DNA of 64,000 bases. It comes from Acidobacteriota bacterium. Lineage in GTDB: Bacteria > Acidobacteriota > Blastocatellia > Chloracidobacteriales > Chloracidobacteriaceae. The DNA lies in the NCBI GenBank assembly GCA_016208495.1, contig JACQXX010000043.1:17482-81481 (forward strand). The letters run 5' to 3'. Of the stretch, positions 42,025-49,173 are shown one piece after another. A program made the position numbers and the translations under genes. Under the pieces are notes generated by a model. The model searched no databases. It was not told the origin of the DNA and was given only the letters and a program-made list of their open reading frames with translations. Numbering within the stretch: the stretch's first letter is position 1; each line of letters begins with the position of its first letter.

Positions 42025-42358
42025 TAAGTACCTTGTCATAAGTTTCCTGAGATATTGGGTTTGGTAAGTGTTTGATTCTTTTCGTGTCGTTCGTGTGTTT
42101 CGTGGTTAAAATGTCTGGAAATTTTCGGTAAGGTACTTAATACCATTTTGGAATGAAGTGATCGTATTAGAGAACAGTCAAGTAATTTAATCAATTGAAG
42201 TTAGTGAACTACTGACTACGATCTACTGACTACAAACTGGTATAAGTACCTTACCGAAAATTTCCAGACATTTTAACCACGGAAACCACGGAAACCACGG
42301 AAAAAAATCAAGCACTTACCAAATCCAATATCTCAGGAAATTTATGACAAGGTACTTA
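42025..42358. repeat. Giant inverted repeat with 121-bp arms
   Basis: The left arm 42025-42145 and right arm 42238-42358 are both 121 bp and nearly complementary (about 88 percent by eye), from TAAGTACCTTGTCATAA at the outside to CTTA-ATACCA at the inside. Each contains GGTAAGTG, CGTGGTTAAAATGTC and GGTAAGGTACTTA. The 92-bp spacer belongs to another element (42140-42243). The 843-bp gap 41758-42600 has no gene. Confidence 0.85.
42140..42243. repeat. Dispersed element copy 4, ends ATACCATTTT...AAACTGGTAT
   Basis: 104 bp with imperfect terminal inverted repeats (ATACCATTTT and AAACTGGTAT). Inner blocks: GGAATGAAG, GTATTAGAGAACAGTCAAG, TAATCAATTGAAG and ACTACTG units. It sits exactly at the centre of the giant palindrome. 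Confidence 0.75.
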
Positions 42359-42384
42359 AAAGGGGGATGAAATTCGATCACTCG

Positions 42385-42486
42385 CTGGCAGAAACATTGG
42401 TTTTCGCCCGGATGGGCGCCGAAGATCCGGTGGTGTGCCCAAAGCGGCAAACCACCGGCTATTTTCCGGCGCCCATTCGGGTGGGA
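42385..42486. repeat. REP-like palindrome TCGCCCGGATGGGCG family, copy 1
   Basis: CTCGCTGGCAGAAACATTGG is followed by TTCGCCCGGATGGGCGCC (42403-42420) and the inverted GGCGCCCATTCGGGTGGG (42468-42485). The outer part matches, inverted, the right end of the larger element at 62449-62828. Confidence 0.75.
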
Positions 42487-42600
42487 GGTGTCTAGCCCAG
42501 GCGACCTTTCCGCAACGGAGATGAAATTTATTGTGTTTTCACCCTGCTTTCCTACAATAGGCACTCCGTTTCGATTACCCCATTTTTCACAAGGATCTCT

Positions 42601-43899
42601 GTGCCGATTACCCCTTCTACCTTTGTCCATCAAGGGAATATGCGTCTCGGTGAGTTACGCCAGTTGCTGGCGGCTTTGGAATCATCGTTTTCAAAGCATC
42701 ACCAAAACCTGCAGGAGCTTGAAGCCTCGCGCAACCGGGCGCTCGACCAATTGACGCTGGTAAATTTGCCTGATCTGAGCCAGGAAGCGTTCAATAATGT
42801 GCGGACCTTTACCGGCTACGGCCAGTTCCACGTTCGCAACCCGCTGGCCAGAATTGATGAGGAGCGGCGTACCCTCACCCAAACCATTGCCCAGATTGAA
42901 GGCGACCCACGGTTTCAGCGCGCCGATGAATTGATCAATCCAACGTCGGGCGAACTGATCCTGAAAACTGAAGCGTTTCGCCGTCAATGCCAGCCGGTGT
43001 TTGATGCGGCACACCGGTATGAAGCCTTGCCGCACTTTTTGATCCTGATCGAACGCAACTATGGCACTGACGAATACCCGCTCCGGCCCTGGAATCTGGA
43101 TTATTACCTCGATTGGAAACATGCGGATGAAATCGTCGAACAGTTGGGCAAGGAAAACTTCGATTTCTGCCGCCATGATTATGTGCATTTGCGACAGGCC
43201 CGCGACGAAATGAACCGTGAATTGCAAATCCTGGAACAGGAAATCGCCGCCGTTCATCAACTGGTCGAGCACCATCGCCAGGCAAGGTACCGGCTGGCGA
43301 ATCTTCCAGAGCTGATCCTGCAGGAAAGCCGGCTGGCTCTGCGCGAACACCTGGCGTTTGTGGACCGTGATCAATTGTTTTCCTGGGCTCAGGGCGACCG
43401 CAGCCGTGAAGCGCTGATCAAAATGCTGCACGGCGTCGAAAAGAAAAATGACTATGTGAAACAAATGGCCAACCATCAATTCGTGTATGAACGCGAAATG
43501 CTCCAAACCGCCATTGCCAGGCTGGAAAAGAAAATCGCCAAATTTTCACGCCCGAAATATGCCGGGATGGGCGCCATTATTTCGGATCAGGAAGCCGCCG
43601 CCTGGCTGGCTGACCCACGACAGAAGCTTGGGGAACGCCGCGACCGGTTCTGGAAAAATTATGATCGGGTCATCGTGTTTCAGGAATATGACCGGTATGA
43701 CTATGGTCGCGACCTGCTCTGGTGGGATGTGATGACGGATGGCCGGGTTGATGGGTCGTTTATTCCCGAAGTTCGCGAATATTACACTTCCCATCCGGGC
43801 TACGATCCACATTCCAGGGATTATCACCACGCTGGACGCACTCTTTCGAGTTATGACAGTTCATACCCTGGCGATACCAGTTTTGTGGAGATTTCATAA
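42601..43899 (+). CDS. Coiled-coil protein of unknown function
   Basis: 432 residues from GTG 42601 (an ATG at 42640, MRLGELRQLLAALESSF, is the alternative). Two long helical stretches (about 15-65 and 170-215) suit coiled coils, with a helical region at 225-320. The C-terminal 100 residues are rich in aromatic residues, Asp and Arg (WKNYDRVIVFQEYDRYDYGR). No signal peptide. It ends with the stop overlapping the next start by one base (TAATG), so it is translationally coupled to the glycosyltransferase. Function unknown; a partner or scaffold for that enzyme is possible. Confidence 0.75.
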   Translation: MPITPSTFVHQGNMRLGELRQLLAALESSFSKHHQNLQELEASRNRALDQLTLVNLPDLSQEAFNNVRTFTGYGQFHVRNPLARIDEERRTLTQTIAQIEGDPRFQRADELINPTSGELILKTEAFRRQCQPVFDAAHRYEALPHFLILIERNYGTDEYPLRPWNLDYYLDWKHADEIVEQLGKENFDFCRHDYVHLRQARDEMNRELQILEQEIAAVHQLVEHHRQARYRLANLPELILQESRLALREHLAFVDRDQLFSWAQGDRSREALIKMLHGVEKKNDYVKQMANHQFVYEREMLQTAIARLEKKIAKFSRPKYAGMGAIISDQEAAAWLADPRQKLGERRDRFWKNYDRVIVFQEYDRYDYGRDLLWWDVMTDGRVDGSFIPEVREYYTSHPGYDPHSRDYHHAGRTLSSYDSSYPGDTSFVEIS

Positions 43900-45551
43900 T
43901 GCGCCGATTGACGATTGTGGCCTATGCGGTGAACGGTTCCGGGCTTGGCCATTTGACCCGTGTGACAGCCATTTTGCGCTGGGTTCGGCGATTGGGAAAA
44001 CTGGTCGGTGTGCAACCAGATATCTACATTCTAACCTCCTCCGAAGCCTCAGCCCTGGCGTTTGAAGAAGGATTCGCGGCCTTTAAGATTCCCAGTAAAA
44101 CAGCAATTCGGCTGACCAATATTCAAAAAGAAGATTACCTGCGGCTGGCCAAACAATGGATCTGGCATAGTTTGGGATTGCTGCGGCCCGACATTTTGCT
44201 GGTTGATACATTTCCCGGCGGTTCGTTCGGAGAGCTGTTTCACGCCCTTGATGGAACCGGCGCAAAGGTGTTTATTCACCGGGCCATGAAGGACGTGTTT
44301 TCGCAACAGGAAGTCTTTCAGGCGATGCTCCCACTCTATGATCGAATTTTGGTTCCGGAAGAACCGGGCCAGATGCGAAGTGAACTTTCGTCACGGCTGG
44401 CAGCTCGAACCCGATACCTGGGGCCGATTTTATTACGTGATCGGGTGGAACTCCATTCGCGGGCAAAGGCCCGGCACCGGTTGGGAATTCCAGAAAACTC
44501 ACATGGCGTCTGGGTCAGTGCCGGTGGCGGTGGTGATCCAAAAGCGGCTCAGGTATTGCAACGGCTGGTTGAATCACTTCGAAGCGAACCGAATGTGCAT
44601 CTGGTGATTGGGGCGGGCCCGTTGTTTCGCGGAGAGCCGATTCGTGGCGCAAACATTACCTGGGTGACCGAATTTAACGCCGCGCTTGATTTTCCGGGTC
44701 TGGATTGTGCGTTTTCGGCGGCTGGGTTTAATTCCTACCACGAACTGCTCCACGCCGGCGTCCCGACAGCTTTTTTTGGTCAGGAAAAAATTGCCGACGA
44801 ACAATCCCGCCGGGTTGAGCGAGCGGTCAAAGCCGGTGCCGCCCAGCTCTTAAAACTTGATGCTGGTGGAATTCCAGAACCTTCATCTATTGTAGAGACC
44901 CTGACCTGGTTTCGGGATCCGGAAAATCGTCAGGCGCTGGCGATTGCCGCCAGTGAATTTGTCCCCCGCAATTGGGCCCGGGAAGCCGCATTTGAAGTCC
45001 TGGCCACGCAACTCCCGAAATCGCAGTTGGAAGAGGCGCTTGAACTTGGGACGCCGGAATTTTTCTGCCAGCTTGACCGATGGGAACTCGACTTTGATCT
45101 GGTTCAGGAAGTGCTCAAAGAACTTGGACCAGACTCGGAAGTTGACGGAAGCGAGCGGCGGGAATTGTTTTTCGAATTGATTGACAATGCCGGCGCCCGT
45201 CCCGAAACAACCGCCCGACACTTTCTGGCGCTCGCCAAACGCATGCCGAAACTCACCGATGAAGCGGGCGCGGAAGAGCGCATTGCCCTCGCAATTCAGG
45301 TCATCCAGCGGCTCAATTTGTTTGATGATGATCGTGGCGCGACAGCTTTTTTGCGACTGCTCCCAACTGAACGCCAGCCGCAGGCCAATCAATTTGCCGA
45401 CCAGCTTGCCCTTTTTCTCGAATCGTTACACGCTGCCGGAGAATCACTCTGGCGCGGAATGGCCATCCTGAGCCGGTACCAGGACCAGTTGCCAGCCGGA
45501 AGCTCATTTTTGTCAGTTCTGGAAGCTGCCCGAAAAGAAGTTGAGAAGTAG
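43899..45551 (+). CDS. GT-B fold glycosyltransferase with helical C-terminal extension
   Basis: 550 residues. The N-terminal GSGLGHLTR loop, DILLVDTFPGG, and the C-terminal donor site FSAAGFNSYHELLHAGVPTA with EKIADEQSRR are typical of MurG/GT28-like enzymes using nucleotide sugars. About 380 residues cover both Rossmann domains; the last 170 are helical (EEALELGTPEFFCQLDRWEL onward) and not normal for the family. No signal peptide or membrane helix. Acceptor and sugar unknown. It lies between the coiled-coil gene (TAATG junction) and a radical SAM gene whose start overlaps its stop. Confidence 0.83.
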   Translation: MRRLTIVAYAVNGSGLGHLTRVTAILRWVRRLGKLVGVQPDIYILTSSEASALAFEEGFAAFKIPSKTAIRLTNIQKEDYLRLAKQWIWHSLGLLRPDILLVDTFPGGSFGELFHALDGTGAKVFIHRAMKDVFSQQEVFQAMLPLYDRILVPEEPGQMRSELSSRLAARTRYLGPILLRDRVELHSRAKARHRLGIPENSHGVWVSAGGGGDPKAAQVLQRLVESLRSEPNVHLVIGAGPLFRGEPIRGANITWVTEFNAALDFPGLDCAFSAAGFNSYHELLHAGVPTAFFGQEKIADEQSRRVERAVKAGAAQLLKLDAGGIPEPSSIVETLTWFRDPENRQALAIAASEFVPRNWAREAAFEVLATQLPKSQLEEALELGTPEFFCQLDRWELDFDLVQEVLKELGPDSEVDGSERRELFFELIDNAGARPETTARHFLALAKRMPKLTDEAGAEERIALAIQVIQRLNLFDDDRGATAFLRLLPTERQPQANQFADQLALFLESLHAAGESLWRGMAILSRYQDQLPAGSSFLSVLEAARKEVEK

Positions 45552-46740
45552 GGTTCCGGGTTCCGGGTTCCGGGTTCGAGGACGAAAGGGACATAAAGGA
45601 CATAAAGGACATAAAGGACGAAAAAAGAGCCCAACCAATCTTCGAAAACCCGGAACCCCGAACCCCGAACCCCGAACCCCAAACCCCAAACCCCGAAAGG
45701 TCCGGGTTGGACCGCAAACAGTGCATTTTGATCTGTCCAACGGCTGCAACACCAATTGCACGACGTGCTGGGATCATTCGCCGTTGCTCTTGCAACCGCG
45801 CAGCACGGAGTGGAAACGAAAACAGGTTTCGCTGGCTGATTTTCTTCCGCTGGCGGATGACATTGCTTCGATGAGGTCGGTGGAAGCGGTGATTCTCTCC
45901 GGGATGGGCGACCCGTTTGTCAATCAGGATGTGTATTCGATCATTCGGGTGTGCAAACAGTACGGCTGGCAGGTGACGACGCTGACCAATGCGTTGCTGG
46001 CTGACCCGGTGCGAATCCTGGAACTCGACGTGGATATGATGTTGATTTCGGTCAATGGCGTGAGTGACCGGTCCTACACCGCTTTTCACCCAAACTTGAC
46101 GGCACGTGATTTTGCCAAACTGTGCCGCCTGCTCGAACAGTTTGCGACTGTCGGGAAACGATTCAAACACGTCCAGGTCATCAACTGTGACACGGCGGAC
46201 GAAGTGGTTGAAATGGTTCGCTTTGCCGCCCGTTACAATGCCGAACACATTACTTTTAAACTGGCGAGCCTCGGGCACGGCACCGAACGCTGTGCCATAA
46301 GCGAACTTCAACGCGAACGACTGCTTTCCGACCTGATTCCAGCGGCCCGAAGTGAAGCCCAAACCCTCGGCGTATTGACCAATCTGGATGTTTTCGAAGC
46401 CCAGGTCCGAACTGGCGGGCTCGCTACCGCACCAATGGCCGACATTGGGTGTTTTATGGGCTGGACCTATGCCCGGGTAACCGTTGACGGCACCATCCTG
46501 TATTGTTGCTCCACCGAAGTCGAGGTCGGTCATTTGTCGCGGGGAACATTTTCTGAACAATGGTATGGACCACAATGGAATGCCATCCGTCAGCAACTGA
46601 TGGCAGGCGAGTATTTTTCAAGCTGTTCGCAATGCGGAAAACTGAACCAGAACGTCAAAATTGGAACCAAAGTGAAAGAAAAATTCGGGGAAACGGTGTA
46701 CCTTCAGCGAACCGGACGGATAGCGGACAATCCGGTTTAA
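45541..46740 (+). CDS. Radical SAM protein; N-terminus encoded by repeat DNA
   Basis: 400 residues in the open frame from TTG 45541. The first 55 residues are translations of heptamer and nonamer repeats (GHKGHKGHKG, PNPEPRTPNP). The enzyme core starts near TVHFDLSNGCNTNCTTCW with C-x3-C-x2-C, then an SGMGDPF motif, and a C-terminal CYS set with GCFMGW, YCCSTEVEVG and CSQCGK typical of a SPASM-like domain. GTG at 45721 is an alternative start inside the core's edge. The repeat may have displaced the true start. It follows the glycosyltransferase directly, so it may act on the same product. Substrate unknown. Confidence 0.8.
   Translation: MRSRVPGSGFRVRGRKGHKGHKGHKGRKKSPTNLRKPGTPNPEPRTPNPKPRKVRVGPQTVHFDLSNGCNTNCTTCWDHSPLLLQPRSTEWKRKQVSLADFLPLADDIASMRSVEAVILSGMGDPFVNQDVYSIIRVCKQYGWQVTTLTNALLADPVRILELDVDMMLISVNGVSDRSYTAFHPNLTARDFAKLCRLLEQFATVGKRFKHVQVINCDTADEVVEMVRFAARYNAEHITFKLASLGHGTERCAISELQRERLLSDLIPAARSEAQTLGVLTNLDVFEAQVRTGGLATAPMADIGCFMGWTYARVTVDGTILYCCSTEVEVGHLSRGTFSEQWYGPQWNAIRQQLMAGEYFSSCSQCGKLNQNVKIGTKVKEKFGETVYLQRTGRIADNPV
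45552..45705. repeat. Composite repeat (GGGTTCC)n, (GGACATAAA)n, (CCCCGAA)n within an operon
   Basis: Three GGGTTCC units (45552-45574), four AGGACATAA-type nonamers (45582-45621), a unique 20 bp, then six CCCCGAA-type units (45652-45698). It lies in frame with the radical SAM reading frame, between its TTG start and its catalytic core. Same type as 9596 and 11063. Confidence 0.85.
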
Positions 46741-46741
46741 A

Positions 46742-46855
46742 ACCAGTTTGTAGTCAGTAGTCAGTAGTCAGTAGTCAGTAGTCAGTAGATCATTAAACCA
46801 ATTTGATTGAATCACTTGACTGTATTCTAATACCATTTTTGGAATGAAGTCCTCG
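46742..46855. repeat. Dispersed element copy 5 with one end flipped
   Basis: Begins ACCAGTTTG, has five AGTCAGT units and ATTTGATTGAATCACTTGAC. The last block reads ATACCATTTTTGGAATGAAG, then CCTCG, that is the reverse of the end found in the 36873 copy. The order is otherwise the same. Confidence 0.7.
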
Positions 46856-46878
46856 ACCGCTTTTGCTCCTTGTCGCGA

Positions 46879-47811
46879 CTACTGCCTCTGAAGCGAAAAT
46901 ATATACATCCCGGCGGTTTCCTGGGTGCCTCTGGCCAGCCCGGTGAGCTGGATCCGGTAATCAGCATCCTTTAAATTATTGATCGGAAATTTCAGGGTCA
47001 GAAATTGAGCCGGAGCTTTTCCACCAGGTTTGAGGTGATTCGCCCGGTAAATGGCATTTCCATCTGGGGTCAGGATCTCAACATTGTAGTGAGGAAAACT
47101 GTCAACCGGATCAATCAAAAGCTTAAGCGTCACAACTTTAACATTATCAGGAATCACTGGGGCCAGTTCTTCTTCGGCGCCGCGCAGGGAAAATGGCAGC
47201 AACGTCACGGCAAATACCGGTTCGACTGGTTTTTCCACCGTCGGCAGGGTTGGTGTTGAAGGTCTCGGTGATTGAGGTTTTGGCCGTATACGCGGTGGTG
47301 AATCCCCGGTTCGGGGCGGTTGCGGCTCTGGTATGTCTGGTCCTGGCGCCGGTGGTGGCTCAACTTTGGCTGGCTGTTGGTGGGCAATGTCTGGCTTCCC
47401 TGGCTGGTCTGGAGTCCTCAACAGTTGTCTCGCCACCAGGGCCACCACAATCACCAGGGCCGCCATCCCCCAGGCATACCGAACCCTTGGCTGGCTCAGG
47501 TCAAACCAGGTGGGAATCCATGTCCGCCAGGAACTGGTTGCCTTCGCCCGAACCGCCTGTTTTTCTCTCAGGGCCTTGATGAGTTCCAGCCGTGACCGCC
47601 GCGCGGGAGTCACCAGAAACACCGTCTCAAAGCGGTTTTTTCGCTCAGTCGAGAGCCGATCTTCCAGGAAATCAGCCATCAGTTGATCCTGAAGGACCTT
47701 AAAGTTCTCATAGTTTTGGCTGTCGAGGACTGTTTCCTGAAGCGCTAAATGCTCTTCCTCATCCAGCTCGCCGAGTAACATAGCAATTATTTTCTCTTGA
47801 TCAGTCGTCAC
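46879..47811 (-). CDS. Membrane anti-sigma-like protein with Pro-rich exterior
   Basis: 310 residues. The N-terminal part (IIAMLLGELDEEEHLALQET) shares the LLGEL acidic layout with the protein at 22402, and lacks zinc ligands. A membrane helix at about 112-132 (YAWGMAALVIVVALVARQL) is followed by a Pro-rich linker (about 140-200) and a 100-residue beta-rich domain (VKVVTLKLLIDPVDSFPHYN). It is probably an anti-sigma or sensor-type protein, though no sigma gene is adjacent. Regulation is unclear. Confidence 0.65.
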   Translation of the reverse strand: MTTDQEKIIAMLLGELDEEEHLALQETVLDSQNYENFKVLQDQLMADFLEDRLSTERKNRFETVFLVTPARRSRLELIKALREKQAVRAKATSSWRTWIPTWFDLSQPRVRYAWGMAALVIVVALVARQLLRTPDQPGKPDIAHQQPAKVEPPPAPGPDIPEPQPPRTGDSPPRIRPKPQSPRPSTPTLPTVEKPVEPVFAVTLLPFSLRGAEEELAPVIPDNVKVVTLKLLIDPVDSFPHYNVEILTPDGNAIYRANHLKPGGKAPAQFLTLKFPINNLKDADYRIQLTGLARGTQETAGMYIFSLQRQ

Positions 47812-47888
47812 AGGGGGAGTTCTCCAAACCAGTTGCGCGGCGTGCTACACAGAAATGAAAAACACCGGAAAAAATTACAAGGAAACCA

Positions 47889-48118
47889 GTGAAATAGTGA
47901 AATAGCGAAATAGCGAAATAGCCAGGAAAAGCGAATCGCGAGAGAAAATACTGCCCAACGCGTTCAAAGCTGGCAATCTATTTAAGGGAGTCGGATGGAA
48001 ATATCATACCACCAGGGTTCAGGGTTTTCGGAAGGGATGAGGGATGAAGGATAAGGGATGAAAAAATCACCCTGTCACTTTGTCAGTCGGTCATCTTGTC
48101 AGGGTTTGGGGTTCAGGG
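47889..48118. repeat. GAAATAGC octamers and composite heptamer/octamer block
   Basis: Four GAAATAGC-type octamers (47889-47922), then a GGGTTCAGGG block with CGGAAGGGATGAGGGATGAA and TGTCACTTTGTCAG octamers (48013-48118), the reverse of 11185-11285. Overlaps the 3' end of the pseudokinase gene. Confidence 0.75.
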
Positions 48119-49083
48119 CCAGATCCGGTCGGAGGTACCGGCAAAGTTGGATGACCTGGAAATGGAATGACTGAGGCCGGCAATGGTTCAGGAGCTGGTT
48201 GACTTACGGGGGCGATGACTCGCAAGGGAACGACATTGTTGTGCAAGGCATGGTCGAGGTCCTGAATAAATGCCGTCGCCGCCTGGTACCGATCTGAAGG
48301 TGTCCGGTGAAGCGCGGTTTGGAGGACCTGCTCAAGTTCGGATGGAATTGGCTCAACCAGGTTTACAAATGATGGATAGGGCTCAGTTAATCGTCGCAAC
48401 ACCAGTTCTGTCACTTTCGGGCTTTCGAACGGCACCTCACCAAAGATCATTTCGTGGATCATCACGCCAAACGCGTATAAATCGGCCCGGTAATCAGGCG
48501 GTTCGCTCCGCAATTCTTCAGGGGAATGATACCGTGGTGCCCCGACAATTCCGATTCCAGGATCGTGAGTTCGGAATCCAAACAGCGTGGCGTGCCCTTG
48601 AGGATGGACAAACACATGCTCCGGTTTGAAATTTCCGTGCCTATGACCAGCATCGTGGATGCTATCGAGGCCGCAGGCAATCTGCCAGAAAATCGGCAGG
48701 CAGTCTTTGAGGTGTTCAAGTCGAGTTTCAAGCGGATAGATTTTGTCGGTCACCGGTGCGCTCTGCCGGAGCCGCTGTTCAAAATGAAACCGCAACGTCA
48801 CCCCGGTCAGTCGCTGCATCGTGAAAAACGGTTCGCCGTTGGGCATCTGGCCAATGTCGAAAATCGGGACAATGTTTGGATGGGAAACCGCCGAGGCAAC
48901 CAGGGCTTCGCTCAGAAAAGCCAGGTTTGCGGCGTTTGAGTGGTGAACCGGAACCAAACTATGCTTAAAAGCGACCAAACGATTAAACACACGGGGTTGA
49001 CGCGCCTCATAGACTTCGGCTGTACTGCTGCGGCCAAGAAGTTGCCCGATGTGATAGGTTTCAATTGTCTGACCAGTCAACAT
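48091..49083 (-). CDS. Ser/Thr protein kinase-like protein, probably pseudokinase
   Basis: 330 residues with the kinase fold. The VAIK Lys is present (VAFK, K40), as is the C-helix Glu (FLSEA, E59) and the APE-like SPEE near 187-190. The catalytic loop reads HGNFKPEH instead of HRDLKPEN, so the catalytic Asp is N151. The magnesium motif reads LFG (167-169) instead of DFG. The glycine loop LGRSSTAEVY also lacks two glycines. ATP hydrolysis is unlikely; nucleotide binding possible. No membrane helix; the C-terminal 60 residues are Pro-rich. It may be a regulatory or scaffold protein next to the alpha-2-macroglobulin genes. Confidence 0.85.
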   Translation of the reverse strand: MLTGQTIETYHIGQLLGRSSTAEVYEARQPRVFNRLVAFKHSLVPVHHSNAANLAFLSEALVASAVSHPNIVPIFDIGQMPNGEPFFTMQRLTGVTLRFHFEQRLRQSAPVTDKIYPLETRLEHLKDCLPIFWQIACGLDSIHDAGHRHGNFKPEHVFVHPQGHATLFGFRTHDPGIGIVGAPRYHSPEELRSEPPDYRADLYAFGVMIHEMIFGEVPFESPKVTELVLRRLTEPYPSFVNLVEPIPSELEQVLQTALHRTPSDRYQAATAFIQDLDHALHNNVVPLRVIAPVSQPAPEPLPASVIPFPGHPTLPVPPTGSGPEPQTLTR

Positions 49084-49085
49084 AT

Positions 49086-49158
49086 GAGTTCCAAAGCGGT
49101 GTCAAGCCACCGCACTCCGAAGTTCTAAAGCGGCGTCGAGCCGCCGCACTCCAAAGAA
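49086..49158. repeat. Two tandem palindromic units before the alpha-2-macroglobulin gene
   Basis: Two units of about 35 bp, each AAAGCGGYGTCRAGCC then RCCGCACTCCRAAG, with GCGGC/GCCGC stems (perfect in the second unit at 49122-49145). They sit between divergent genes, 16 bp before ATG 49174, and may affect the leader. Confidence 0.7.
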
Positions 49159-49173
49159 AAAAAGGAAGCGACC

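Noticed and set aside
42691..43506. 271-residue minus-strand ORF
   Set aside because: Antisense of the coiled-coil gene, which is coupled to its neighbour; no domain seen.
45313..46596. 427-residue minus-strand ORF
   Set aside because: Antisense to the glycosyltransferase end and radical SAM gene, both of which have clear family motifs; contains translated repeats.
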